Origin: Buchananella sp. 14KM1171
GTDB lineage: Bacteria; Actinomycetota; Actinomycetes; Actinomycetales; Actinomycetaceae
Reading direction: 5' to 3'
Length of the DNA stretch: 64,000 bases
NCBI RefSeq assembly: GCF_041380365.1
Contig: NZ_CP159981.1
Span: 1,922,001-1,986,000 of the forward strand
Position numbers and translations under genes: made by a program. Below, piece by piece: positions 37,701 through 45,072 of the stretch (positions are counted from its first letter, which is position 1; every line of letters begins with the position of its first letter). The notes below the pieces were generated by a model. That model was given only the letters and a program-made list of their open reading frames with translations. It did not search any database and was not told the origin of the DNA.

Positions 37701-39046
37701 CCAGCCGGGACTGCACTGAGTTCACGCAGGTCGCTAACGGCACGTTCCAGGGCAAGGCGCCCTCGCTGGTGGAGTTCGATGAGGTTGAGGCCCGCTGCGT
37801 AAGGCTGGTTGCGCTCAGCGCCCAGAACGGCAGCCAGTTTGCTGGTGCCGCCGAGCTGGACGTGCGCGGCCAGTGGGCGACGGTGAAGACCCCCGATTCG
37901 CTGCTCACGGACGACCAGCCGGGGACGGGCAACGACACCTTCACCATTCCTGTGGTGGAGAACGTGCGATTCCTGATCAATGGGAACGACGTTGAGCCAG
38001 GAGTGCACACCGTGCCAGCCGGTACGACTTCGGTACTGGTGCAAGCTGCCGCCGCCCAGGGGTACACCCTGGCAGAAGGGGCCAAGACGGACTACAACCT
38101 GACCTTCTCTGTGGAGGGCGTCAAGCCGGAGCCAGCCCCGGCGGGACTGTACCGGATTGCCGGTGCCAACCGTGTGGAAACTGCGGTGGAGGCGGCCAAG
38201 AGTGCTGCGTTTACGGGAACCACAGCTGTTCTAGTGAGCGGCACCGGGTTCGCGGATGCGGTAACGGCAGGACCACTGGCGGGTGCAGTGGACGGCCCTC
38301 TGTTGCTGACCACGGGCTCTGTGCTCGAACCGCAGGTGAGCGGGGTCCTAAAGCAGCGCGGCATCAAGAAGGTTTACGTGGTGGGTGGCCAGGCTGCAAT
38401 TGCCGACGCCAAACTGGAGACGTTGCGAGCCCAAGGCATGGAGGCGGTTCGGGTTGCTGGTAGCGACCGGTACGCCACGGCTGTTGCGGTTGCCACCGAA
38501 GTGGAGCGCCTGCGCCCCGTAAAGAACGTCTTCTTTGCTGATGGCAAGGAGTTCGCCGATGCCCTGGCGGCGGGGCCGGCGGCGGCACGAGCTGACGGTG
38601 TCATCCTGCTGAGCAGCGGGGACTGGCTCCCTGTTGCCTCGGTGCAGTACCTGGAGGCCAATGCCGCGCTGGTGCCGACTGCGGTTGGTGGTAAGGCCAC
38701 GATGGCTCTGGAGAATGCCGACTACACCGCGGGATTCAACATGCACTCTGTGGCCGGGAAGGACCGCTACGAGACCGCAAGGCTTTTGGCGCAGCGCTAC
38801 CTAGCCGATGCGAAGGGAGCGGTGATTGCCTCTGGAGACGTCTTCGCCGACGCTCTGTCCGGTGGCGCCCTGGCCATAGCGCTTGATTCCCCATTACTGC
38901 TGAGCAAGGCAGGCCAGCTCTCTGCGACTACACGCAGCTACCTGGTTGCCAACCGGCAAATCGACCGGGTGGACATGATGGGTGGCCCGGCCTCTCTCAG
39001 CGAGGAGGTAGCTGAGGCTCTGCAGCTGGTGTTGTCACTGCCGTAG
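34736..39046 (+). CDS. Secreted multidomain glycoside hydrolase (GH-D clan-like) with F5/8C modules and CWB2 repeats
   Basis: A 1436-residue surface enzyme. The signal peptide ends near AFA-DE (residue 30). An N-terminal beta-rich region (about 40-280) precedes a TIM-barrel catalytic region (about 290-620) with LDSYWVDDGWDY, SISVWMSPFGGYG, FKFDGIGGG (Asp456, the likely nucleophile) and FSDSIWRDGHD (Asp511, a candidate acid/base). This layout resembles GH27/GH36-type alpha-galactosidases and alpha-N-acetylgalactosaminidases. Two F5/8 type C (CBM32-like) modules follow (about 755-900 and 905-1050). Three CWB2 repeats (about 1137-1436; IAGANRVETAV, VAGSDRYATAV, VAGKDRYETAR) attach it to the cell wall. 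Host glycans are likely targets. A strong hairpin follows. Confidence 0.85.
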   Translation: MRSFSNVARIGALAASLVLIPPTLLSPLAFADEPGGEAAASALPGADVVTYPGTAPGAAQATVTGNTATIGNAVISASIDFTAGPVLSAVRNVETNTPVAGPSKAVTITVGGAQYDLSTATVSVAPRVVDIAADSSSKRVANQIAGKAVEAKYRLDAGGTSLDVTYRAILREGANYVQQELTFAAVDAPVAATNFVLFDAPSAEASIEGRDTGYPITVGPNGAKIAWIGVENPLAQASVAGGRATISMRRANPVTSQRPLVYTTAVGVSPAGQIRRSFLNYFERESTHARRTFLHYQSWFDLKPGDAGTDVLTMPADQLTHAIDLFGAEASKRDMKLDSYWVDDGWDYLRDPQVADESNLHVWSFDPGQFGTGFAPQRAAAEKHGGSISVWMSPFGGYGTSAARRQAINASKPAEKRLETYGGRQFKLSGPKYYSHFRDTIFKMIDNDGVQGFKFDGIGGGLYQTSPAETYRADYEAMQNLSRDMRAHNEDVFINTTVGTWGSPYWMWFSDSIWRDGHDAFKVGEGSDQEQYVSYRDAEVYKNFVVEAPLVPITQLMNHGFIFSNRAPQFSQDTNLSSEATRKALAADMRGYFAQGFELQELYIRNTLVDPAVVGAANAGWFWDELAKNAKWARTNQSLLADAHWIGGDPHQVDVYGTAAWNPGSGDERAMFMVRNPSERPKHYTLDVEDAFELPAGTHGTYRCTERDGQAQPFVASKGKNFYVELDPFEVLLFECVESTEAPTDSTEPVYSPEFTKISKSGWLASANSEETTGENGRAMNAIDDNSSTLWHTKYSGGIDQLPHTLTVNMGAPNEVHRLTYTPRPGGGGNGQFKDYRIEVSTDGVVWQQVAAGQFQPGDSTQAIPIPEDKRVFQYFRLVGTSTHNNRPFGAAAEMTAYGVAAPSPYLNRTGWTAVADSQETQGEPTGQEKAIDGDLSSHWHTAYNPSIAPLPHQITLDMKKFARIDGFRYIPRQDTGTNGVIGEYRIETSRDCTEFTQVANGTFQGKAPSLVEFDEVEARCVRLVALSAQNGSQFAGAAELDVRGQWATVKTPDSLLTDDQPGTGNDTFTIPVVENVRFLINGNDVEPGVHTVPAGTTSVLVQAAAAQGYTLAEGAKTDYNLTFSVEGVKPEPAPAGLYRIAGANRVETAVEAAKSAAFTGTTAVLVSGTGFADAVTAGPLAGAVDGPLLLTTGSVLEPQVSGVLKQRGIKKVYVVGGQAAIADAKLETLRAQGMEAVRVAGSDRYATAVAVATEVERLRPVKNVFFADGKEFADALAAGPAAARADGVILLSSGDWLPVASVQYLEANAALVPTAVGGKATMALENADYTAGFNMHSVAGKDRYETARLLAQRYLADAKGAVIASGDVFADALSGGALAIALDSPLLLSKAGQLSATTRSYLVANRQIDRVDMMGGPASLSEEVAEALQLVLSLP

Positions 39047-39057
39047 GCTCACGGGAC

Positions 39058-39106
39058 AAGCCAAGTGGGGGTAGGGCCTTTTGCGGGCCCTACCCCCACT
39101 TGGCTT
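39058..39106. terminator. Convergent terminator hairpin after the glycosidase
   Basis: A perfect 21-bp stem (39058-39078 with 39086-39106) with a 7-base loop TTTTGCG lies 12 bases beyond the glycosidase stop and before the convergent permease gene. It has no long U-run on either side but is by far the most stable hairpin of this gap. Confidence 0.8.
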
Positions 39107-39188
39107 AGTCCGCTTGTTGGAAAAGTGGGGCTTAAGCGCTGCCTTAGGCGAGTTCTACCTGGGGAAGGCAAAGGAGCTAGGGCAGCCA

Positions 39189-40280
39189 TCAAGCGGTGCG
39201 CATAACAAGGACTGGGTCGCGGAAGGCAGCAAAAGCCGCTGGCGGCAGGGCTGCCAGGAACGTTGAGATCACGCTTAGCACTAGCACTGCAGCGGCGAAG
39301 TCCAATGGCGCTCCAGCTACAAGAACGCCCACTCCTGCGCCGACGGCTGCCCCAAAGAAGGCAGGAAAGAAAGCCCGGAGCGCTACCAAGAGGATCAGAT
39401 GTCCCCGGGGGATTCCCAAGGTCCTGCGCCTACCTAGGTCCCTGCGGCGGACCAGCACGTCGGCAAACACCACCACTGCGGTAAGCGCCGCGCCAACTGC
39501 GGCGATAAGTAGCACCAGCTGGCGGCCGTAACCTGCCACCTGGCTCGTGATCTGCTGAGTGGACTGGGTAGCCACGGCAGGCGGGGAGACGTCCATGCTG
39601 CCGGGCGGGCCGGGGGTGAGCTCCAGTGAGGCCTGGTAGAGAGCAGAGGCACGGGCGGACTCGGCTGGGATCAGGTGGATTTGGCGGAGCAGAACCTCTG
39701 AATCGGGAGCGGAGGCGGGCAGGCTGACCACTTGCGTAGCTAATGCGCCAAATGGGGTTTGGGGCTCAAACCTTCCGACTATCGCCCACTGTGAACCATC
39801 GGGTGAGACCACGCCGCCGGCGGGATGTTCCAGGCGTAACACCTCCTGTGAGGAGGCGGAGACTAGCGCCTCGTTTGCTCCCGGCAGCGGCCACCGTCCC
39901 TCGGTTAGTCGAACGGCGTCCGGGGCGTCACCGTAGAGCTCCACCAGCGCGACCTTGCCGGAGTCGGGCCCCAGAGCCGGGTTGTAAACGTCCACGGGGA
40001 AGCTGATCCCGACGGCGGTTGCTACCCCGTCTATGTCACTGGACAAGTTCAAGGCCGGGACGGTGAGCCGGGCCTCGTCAGTCAATGCCGTGATCACCGT
40101 GGTGCGCGCGGCGGGGCTTTGCAAATGCGCGGCCAAGTCTTCCTCCAGGCGCGCCTGCCTACCCACGGTGATGAGACTCGTTGAGGTCATCAGCGCAGCC
40201 ACGACGGCGATCAGCAGCGAGGGCACCAGGGAGGACCGGGCGGCGGCTAGGGCTTCGGTCAGCAGGGAGCGTAGTTTCAT
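39189..40280 (-). CDS. ABC transporter permease, FtsX/MacB-like
   Basis: A 363-residue membrane protein. One N-terminal helix (SSLVPSLLIAVVAALMTSTS) is followed by an extracytoplasmic domain of about 200 residues. Three C-terminal helices complete it (VLLIAAVGAALTAVVVFADV, LILLVALRAFFPAFFGAAVG, LDFAAAVLVLSVISTFLAAL). One-plus-three helices around a large outside domain is the MacB/LolE/FtsX type, which works by mechanotransmission rather than by a transport channel. ATG 40280 overlaps the ATPase stop. It is the last gene of a six-gene minus-strand locus. Confidence 0.82.
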   Translation of the reverse strand: MKLRSLLTEALAAARSSLVPSLLIAVVAALMTSTSLITVGRQARLEEDLAAHLQSPAARTTVITALTDEARLTVPALNLSSDIDGVATAVGISFPVDVYNPALGPDSGKVALVELYGDAPDAVRLTEGRWPLPGANEALVSASSQEVLRLEHPAGGVVSPDGSQWAIVGRFEPQTPFGALATQVVSLPASAPDSEVLLRQIHLIPAESARASALYQASLELTPGPPGSMDVSPPAVATQSTQQITSQVAGYGRQLVLLIAAVGAALTAVVVFADVLVRRRDLGRRRTLGIPRGHLILLVALRAFFPAFFGAAVGAGVGVLVAGAPLDFAAAVLVLSVISTFLAALPPAAFAAFRDPVLVMRTA

Positions 40281-41017
40281 AGAGCCAATACCTGGTCGGA
40301 GCGCTCGATCACAAACGGGTCGTGGGTGGCGACTATAACTGTGCGTCCCTCGCTCGCGGCCGCCGCCAGGGCGTCGAGAACGAGCGTTGAATTGCGTGGG
40401 TCCAGGTTGCCGGTGGGTTCGTCGGCCAGGACAAAGTCGGGTGAGTTGATGAGGGCCCGGCACACGGCAACTCGTTGGGCTTGACCACCAGAAGTCTGCC
40501 CGGGCTTGTGGTGGGACCGCTCCGATAGTCCGAACTGTGCCAATAGCTCCAGCGCCCGGCTCTCCAGGCTGGCCCTGTCCGCACCGCCGTACAACCCGGG
40601 CTCCATCACTGAATCGAGAATCGTGCGAGTCGGGTCCAATTCTGAGTCCTGGAAGACGAAACCGAGCCGCTGGGCCCGCAGCAGAGAACGACGGCGGTCG
40701 GGCAGGTGAGAGACGGGCTCGCCGTCAATCTCCACTCTTCCGCTCGTGGGTGTCAGCAGGAGGCCAAGTACGTACAGGAGCGTCGACTTTCCCCGGCCGG
40801 ATTCCCCGGTCACTGCGGTCACCTGGCCGGGAGAAAAGGTGTAGCTCAGCCCGTCGTAGAGCTCCTCGCCGCCCTTGCGGTAAGAAAATCGCAGGTCCTT
40901 AACGCCGATGGTGGCGTGGGCGGCGTCGTCCATCATTGGGGCTTTCGCTGCGGTGACGGGCAAGGGGCCGCCGTTAGCGAGTGCGAGCCGGGGCGAGTCA
41001 ACTGGGGTGGCGCTCAA
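40277..41017 (-). CDS. ABC transporter ATP-binding protein
   Basis: A 246-residue ATPase of the MacB/LolD type. Walker A is GESGRGKST (Arg in place of the usual Ser). The Q-loop lies in GFVFQDSELDPTRT, the signature is TSGGQAQRVAV (Thr in place of Leu), Walker B is DFVLADEPTGNLD and the switch His is in VATHD. About 35 residues precede the domain. TTG 41017 overlaps the adaptor stop and the 3' end overlaps the permease, so the three genes are coupled. Confidence 0.9.
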   Translation of the reverse strand: MSATPVDSPRLALANGGPLPVTAAKAPMMDDAAHATIGVKDLRFSYRKGGEELYDGLSYTFSPGQVTAVTGESGRGKSTLLYVLGLLLTPTSGRVEIDGEPVSHLPDRRRSLLRAQRLGFVFQDSELDPTRTILDSVMEPGLYGGADRASLESRALELLAQFGLSERSHHKPGQTSGGQAQRVAVCRALINSPDFVLADEPTGNLDPRNSTLVLDALAAAASEGRTVIVATHDPFVIERSDQVLAL

Positions 41018-42186
41018 TTCCCCTCCCCGGTGGTCGGCGCACCATCAGCAGGCGAGGCGGGTGGCGAAGTTTCCTCTGTTTCTTCCCCCGGAGCGGAGGG
41101 GGCCTGCACTCCAGCGGGGGCAAGGTTAGGGGAGGGCGCAAATACTCGCACGCGGGTGCCCACCTCGATGCCGTCCACGACCGCGACCCCCTCGGCGACC
41201 GCCTCGACACGCACGGGGATGTGGGTGCCGTCCTCGGCCACCACGTTCACCTCTCCGGTCGGTTGCGTCAACAATGCCGAGACAGGAACGGCCGGGCCGG
41301 TGCGCGGGGGCACCAGCTCGATACTGGTGAGGAGGTAAACCTTTTGGTCGGTGCCAAGCTCAGCGCACTTCTCCCCGCAAAGCAGGCCGCCAGTGGGGGA
41401 CGAAACCGGCACCTTGATGCCCTGTTCGGAGACCTGGTGCTGACCGGTCACGCCCTCGAAATCGCCGTTGTCGGTGTGGACCACCACGGGCGTGCCGGTG
41501 GGAACCAAGCCTGCCTGTCCCTGCGTTATCTCCATGAAGAAATCTGGGGTGCCCGTGGCCGTCTGTAGCAGCTTTTCACCCCCAGAGAGCTTGGCGCCGT
41601 GCCAGAGCAGAGAGCGGTCGGGAGATAGCGTCACCGGGGAGAAGGGGATGGCCACGAGTGTCCCGGCGGCGATGACCCCAGTTTGCTCCTGCCCGGTGTC
41701 CTTTTGCCACTGCTTCACGGCGCGGGTAGTGGCCGGTCCCCAGCTGCCGTCCGGCACTAGGTCAGCGCCCGTGGAGGCCAGGAACTCTTGTAGTTGCTTC
41801 ACGTCCTCTCCCTTGGCGTCTGCCCCCATATCCCGGAAGAACGGCACCGTCCCCAGGACCGCCCGAGCCTGCTGCGCCCCCACGGTGTAGAGCAGGGAAC
41901 CGGAGGTGACGGCGGCCAGATCCCCCACCTGCGTGACGACCCCTACGAGCTCGTTGACGGCGAGAGGCTGGATTGAGCGCTCCATGGTGGTGGTGAGCGT
42001 CAAAGTTCGCCCGACTGTTTGCTCCGAGACTGCGGTCACCAACAGCTCCGGTGCTTCCTGCGCCGTGGACTGGGCGGGGCGAAGCGTCACCCTGCCCGCC
42101 CAAAAGCCGCCTGCGGCACAAACCGCAGCAAGAAGCAGCACGAACACTGCGGTGGTAAGGGAACGGCGCGGGCGCGTGACAGTCAT
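41014..42186 (-). CDS. Membrane-anchored adaptor with peptidoglycan-binding domain
   Basis: A 390-residue protein. One N-terminal membrane segment (TTAVFVLLLAAVCAAGGFWAG) is followed by a beta-rich adaptor-like region. Inserted in it is a PG_binding_1 helical domain (about 110-170: KGEDVKQLQEFLASTGADLV then PDGSWGPATTRAVKQWQKDT). A HlyD/MacA-like barrel continues and contains CGEKC, a likely disulphide. The C-terminus is Pro/Ala/Glu-rich. In Gram-positive export systems such adaptors link an ABC pump to the cell wall. It stands between the lipoprotein genes (35 bases upstream) and the ATPase (overlapping). Confidence 0.82.
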   Translation of the reverse strand: MTVTRPRRSLTTAVFVLLLAAVCAAGGFWAGRVTLRPAQSTAQEAPELLVTAVSEQTVGRTLTLTTTMERSIQPLAVNELVGVVTQVGDLAAVTSGSLLYTVGAQQARAVLGTVPFFRDMGADAKGEDVKQLQEFLASTGADLVPDGSWGPATTRAVKQWQKDTGQEQTGVIAAGTLVAIPFSPVTLSPDRSLLWHGAKLSGGEKLLQTATGTPDFFMEITQGQAGLVPTGTPVVVHTDNGDFEGVTGQHQVSEQGIKVPVSSPTGGLLCGEKCAELGTDQKVYLLTSIELVPPRTGPAVPVSALLTQPTGEVNVVAEDGTHIPVRVEAVAEGVAVVDGIEVGTRVRVFAPSPNLAPAGVQAPSAPGEETEETSPPASPADGAPTTGEGN

Positions 42187-42221
42187 GGGCTACTCGCTAA
42201 CAACTCGGGGGTAAGGGATGC

Positions 42222-42932
42222 TTATTGTCCGTAGAGGTGCTTGCTTGGCGGGTGATCCGGGCAGAACTTCGATAATTCCTGGTAGTCCGAAAATTCCATC
42301 AGCAGCATCAAATTATCGGGTGGTAACCAGCTTTCCGGATCGGTTATGAATACCGAATAATAGTTCGCCACGAAATATTGGCGAGTGGGGCTGGGTTGAA
42401 TCGGCGGCGCCCCGTGAGCGTTGGCGCAGGGGAGGAAGTATCCGGTCCAGTAGTCCCAAAGCAGCCCAAGCTGCTCCTGGTTCAAGGGGCGCAGGTACTC
42501 TGGGTCAATCGGGTATTCGGCGGTGACCTCAACGGTGACGCTGTCCAGTAGCGGTTCTAGCGGCTCATCGATGCCGTCGGGGAAGGAAACCCCGCCGTCG
42601 CCTGCCTCGGCCGTGATGCCCACTTCGGCGAGCCTCTTCGCCATGATCTCACCGAACTCGGCGGGAGTCACCCACCGCACCGCCGGCCTTGGTGTGGCGT
42701 TGGTGGGGTTAGCGATGCGGGCGAGCTGCTTCTCCCGCGACTCCTCCCGCTCCTGAGCCGTAGAGGGCTGGCGCTGAACAGGGTGGGGCGGCACCCAGGC
42801 TGCAGCGTCCCACTCCTCTGCCAGTGAAGAGGCGGGCGTTTGGGCCGCAGGAGTCGACGCGCAGCCAGACAAAAGAGCTGCGGTGGTTACCGCGCAGATG
42901 AGCGCCCGGGGCAAGACTCGGCTCAGAGTCAT
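42222..42932 (-). CDS. Lipoprotein of unknown family, paralogue A
   Basis: About 236 residues. A lipoprotein signal with lipobox LLSGC (ALICAVTTAALLSGCAS) is followed by a Pro-rich spacer. The body shares with its two neighbours RWVTPAEFGEI, AEYPIDPEY, EQLGLLWDYWTGYFLPC then ANAHG, SPTRQYF, and a C-terminal CP..P..HLYGQ. Two Cys beyond the lipidated one (in FLPCANAHG and KFCPDHPP) are conserved in all three copies and could pair. ATG 42932 is preferred over GTG 42962 because it gives a normal-length signal. It is the most diverged and most GC-rich copy. The function is unknown. Confidence 0.7.
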   Translation of the reverse strand: MTLSRVLPRALICAVTTAALLSGCASTPAAQTPASSLAEEWDAAAWVPPHPVQRQPSTAQEREESREKQLARIANPTNATPRPAVRWVTPAEFGEIMAKRLAEVGITAEAGDGGVSFPDGIDEPLEPLLDSVTVEVTAEYPIDPEYLRPLNQEQLGLLWDYWTGYFLPCANAHGAPPIQPSPTRQYFVANYYSVFITDPESWLPPDNLMLLMEFSDYQELSKFCPDHPPSKHLYGQ

Positions 42933-43065
42933 GGCGTGCCCAAGTGGAGCATGCGTGCGCAAGGCACCTGCCTGGAGACGCGGAAAATGCGCTGTTCGCT
43001 CCTAGTCGTTGAACAGTAATCCTCCCGCCCCAAAGCGGTGCGTGGCATTGTTAATCTCATGGCGC

Positions 43066-43788
43066 CTACTCTCCGTAAAAATACTTTGGTGCCGGGAATG
43101 GTGGGCAGATTCGAGATATTTTCGATCGTGTTTCAGGGGCGAGTGACTGGCCTGCGTGAATGGGCCACCAGCGTTCGCTGTTGGGTAGGAGGAAGGTTGA
43201 AATAAAGGTCTCGCGAGAAACGGGCGACTGCTCTAGTGTGATTCCCTGGGCGTTCATGCAGGGAATGTAGTATTCGCTCCAGTAATCCCAAAGCATTCCT
43301 AGTTGCTCTTCTGTAAAGTCTGTCGTGTAGATTGGGTCGATCGGGTATTGGCTGTACAGGTCATAGTTGATCTGGTTTAATAATTCTTGTTGGGACTCTG
43401 GTATGCCGGGGATGTAGCTAAGTCCACCGGTTTCGTCTACAATTGCCTTAATTCCATACTTATTCAGTTCGTTCGCTTTTATTTCGGCAAACTCGATAGC
43501 GTTCACCCAGCGCACGACGGAAAGATCCTTTGGTGTGGCTCCCAATTGGACGTATTTGTCAAGCTGAGCCTGTCGGTTGCGTAATCGCTCCGCCTCGGTG
43601 TAGTGGGGGCGTTTAAATGTGGAGTGCGGCTTCCAGCTCTCTGGGTTCCATTCACTGCTTTTGGTGGATGGAGGTGCTTGCAGGGAAGTTGGCTCACTGG
43701 AGCTGCAGCCAGACAGGAGAGTCACCGCAGCGATTACGCCCGTGAGGGTTGCTGTTCGAAGTCGAGCGAGACTGCGAGACGGTCTCAT
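43066..43788 (-). CDS. Lipoprotein of unknown family, paralogue B
   Basis: About 240 residues with lipobox LLSGC. The body reads HSTFKRPHYTEAERLRNRQA, VVRWVNAIEFAEI, SQYPIDPIY, EQLGMLWDYWSEYYIPC and MNAQG, SPVSRETF, then ICPPFPAPKYFYGE at the end. These blocks match paralogue C closely and A more distantly. The gene is AT-richer than the core genes. ATG 43788 lies 20 bases after the stop of paralogue C. No strong ribosome site is seen, which suggests reinitiation. The gap to paralogue A is 133 bases. No known domain was recognised. Confidence 0.7.
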   Translation of the reverse strand: MRPSRSLARLRTATLTGVIAAVTLLSGCSSSEPTSLQAPPSTKSSEWNPESWKPHSTFKRPHYTEAERLRNRQAQLDKYVQLGATPKDLSVVRWVNAIEFAEIKANELNKYGIKAIVDETGGLSYIPGIPESQQELLNQINYDLYSQYPIDPIYTTDFTEEQLGMLWDYWSEYYIPCMNAQGITLEQSPVSRETFISTFLLPNSERWWPIHAGQSLAPETRSKISRICPPFPAPKYFYGE

Positions 43789-43808
43789 TAGCGGTGGAAT
43801 CACAGCAG

Positions 43809-44510
43809 CTACTCTCCGTAGAAGTACTTCGCTGCAGGGAAGGTTGGGCAAATCTGAGCCATTCTTGCCTGTGTTTCTAGGGGAAGTGACTGAGTTGTTA
43901 CGATAGGCCACCAGTTATCCGCCCCTGGTAGGTAATACGCCGAAACGAAGCTTTCGCGGGAGACTGGCGAGGGCTCTGTTTGAAATCCGTGTGCATTCAT
44001 GCAGGGTACATAATACTCTGTCCAGTAATCCCATAGCATTCCAAGCTGTTCTCTGGAGTAGTCGGAGGTGTAGACGGGGTCGACCGGATATCTGCTATAA
44101 GTATCGTAGTGGACCTGGCCGAGGAGCTTTTCCTGGGACTCGGGGACGCCGGGGACAAAGTGGATTTGACCATTTTCGTCGGCGACCGCTCCAATTCCAT
44201 GTCGCTCCAGTTCGGAGACCATTAATTCGGCAAATTCTATATGCGTGACCCATCGTACGATGGGTATGTCCTTAGCTTCGGCGCCTTGTCGAATGTACTG
44301 ATCTAACCAGTATTGTCGAGATTCGAGTTTTTGCTGCTCTGTGTATTGCGGTCGTTTGAATGTGGAGTGCGGCTTCCAGCTCTCCGGATCCCACTGGCTG
44401 GCCGGGCTGGCTGGGGGATTGGCTGTGGAGGGTTCTTCTGCGGCGCTGCAGCCGGAAAGGATAGTGGCTAAGATAAGTGCGCACCCTGTCAGGGTGTGTT
44501 TAAAGCGCAT
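43809..44510 (-). CDS. Lipoprotein of unknown family, paralogue C
   Basis: About 233 residues, the first gene of the six-gene locus. ATG 44510 is preceded by GGGGAGGG. The signal MRFKHTLTGCALILATILSG is followed by the lipidated Cys in ILSGCS. The body holds HSTFKRPQYTEQQKLESRQY, IVRWVTHIEFAEL, SRYPVDPVY, EQLGMLWDYWTEYYVPC and MNAHG, SPVSRESF and a final KYFYGE. The conserved Trp/Tyr-rich LWDYW box and the C-terminal tripeptide region suggest a compact fold with a shared ligand or partner. Exported and lipid-anchored by prediction. Confidence 0.72.
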   Translation of the reverse strand: MRFKHTLTGCALILATILSGCSAAEEPSTANPPASPASQWDPESWKPHSTFKRPQYTEQQKLESRQYWLDQYIRQGAEAKDIPIVRWVTHIEFAELMVSELERHGIGAVADENGQIHFVPGVPESQEKLLGQVHYDTYSRYPVDPVYTSDYSREQLGMLWDYWTEYYVPCMNAHGFQTEPSPVSRESFVSAYYLPGADNWWPIVTTQSLPLETQARMAQICPTFPAAKYFYGE

Positions 44511-44583
44511 ATGCCCTCCCCGTTTGCTACTGGGTGAAGAGATTGCCGCGAGGTAGTCCGCTTTCCTGGTTGCCGGCATTGCT

Positions 44584-44612
44584 AAGTTACGCTGCCCCCC
44601 CGGCAAGATCAA
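44584..44612 (-). promoter_or_regulatory. Candidate promoter of the lipoprotein/ABC locus
   Basis: Minus strand: TTGATC (44607-44612), a 17-base spacer containing a run of seven G, then TAACTT (44584-44589). It lies about 75 bases before the ATG of paralogue C, leaving room for a short leader. Confidence 0.4.
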
Positions 44613-45072
44613 GAGTGAGAGAGACGCGTATCACATGCTGGATGTTTGTTGAAGGGGCTTTCTCCGCAACCCGCACAATTCGCCGGGTGCCCTACAAGCG
44701 TGCCCCCTCATCGCTCCGGCGCTCTTGTTATTGACACCTTCATCGACGCGACGAACCTTTTTCGTGCGGAGCTAACCGCCAACAGGTTCCGTGTTCGCAC
44801 GCCGGTCAAGATCGTGGCGGCGGGTGCGTTGACCGCGTCGGCGGAGGTTGCCTGCGCACACACCGGCCAGGAGGACAGCGTCGTACCCAACAACGTCGCC
44901 GCATACGCAGCGCGTTCTCACCTTGTGGCGGCGCATCGGCGCCTCTTGAGCGGGTCGGTCTTGCAGACGCGTGGGCGAGAGGAAGGGCAGTGCGTTTTTG
45001 GTCCGTGGGCGCTGCCTACTCAAAGCGAAGCGCGCCCATATACTCACGGCAGTAGCTACGTCAGGAGAGTTC
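44613..45072. other. Gap between the lipoprotein locus and hom: no recognised gene
   Basis: About 460 bases. Open frames of 60-170 codons cross it on both strands, but none has a ribosome binding site and a recognisable motif. A plus-strand frame of 170 codons overlaps the hom start out of frame and is rejected. AGGAG at 45063-45067 serves hom. No classical threonine attenuator (leader peptide rich in Thr/Ile codons plus terminator) was seen. Confidence 0.5.

Noticed and set aside
44613-45072. Threonine attenuator before hom
   Set aside because: No leader peptide rich in Thr/Ile codons and no terminator/antiterminator pair could be drawn.
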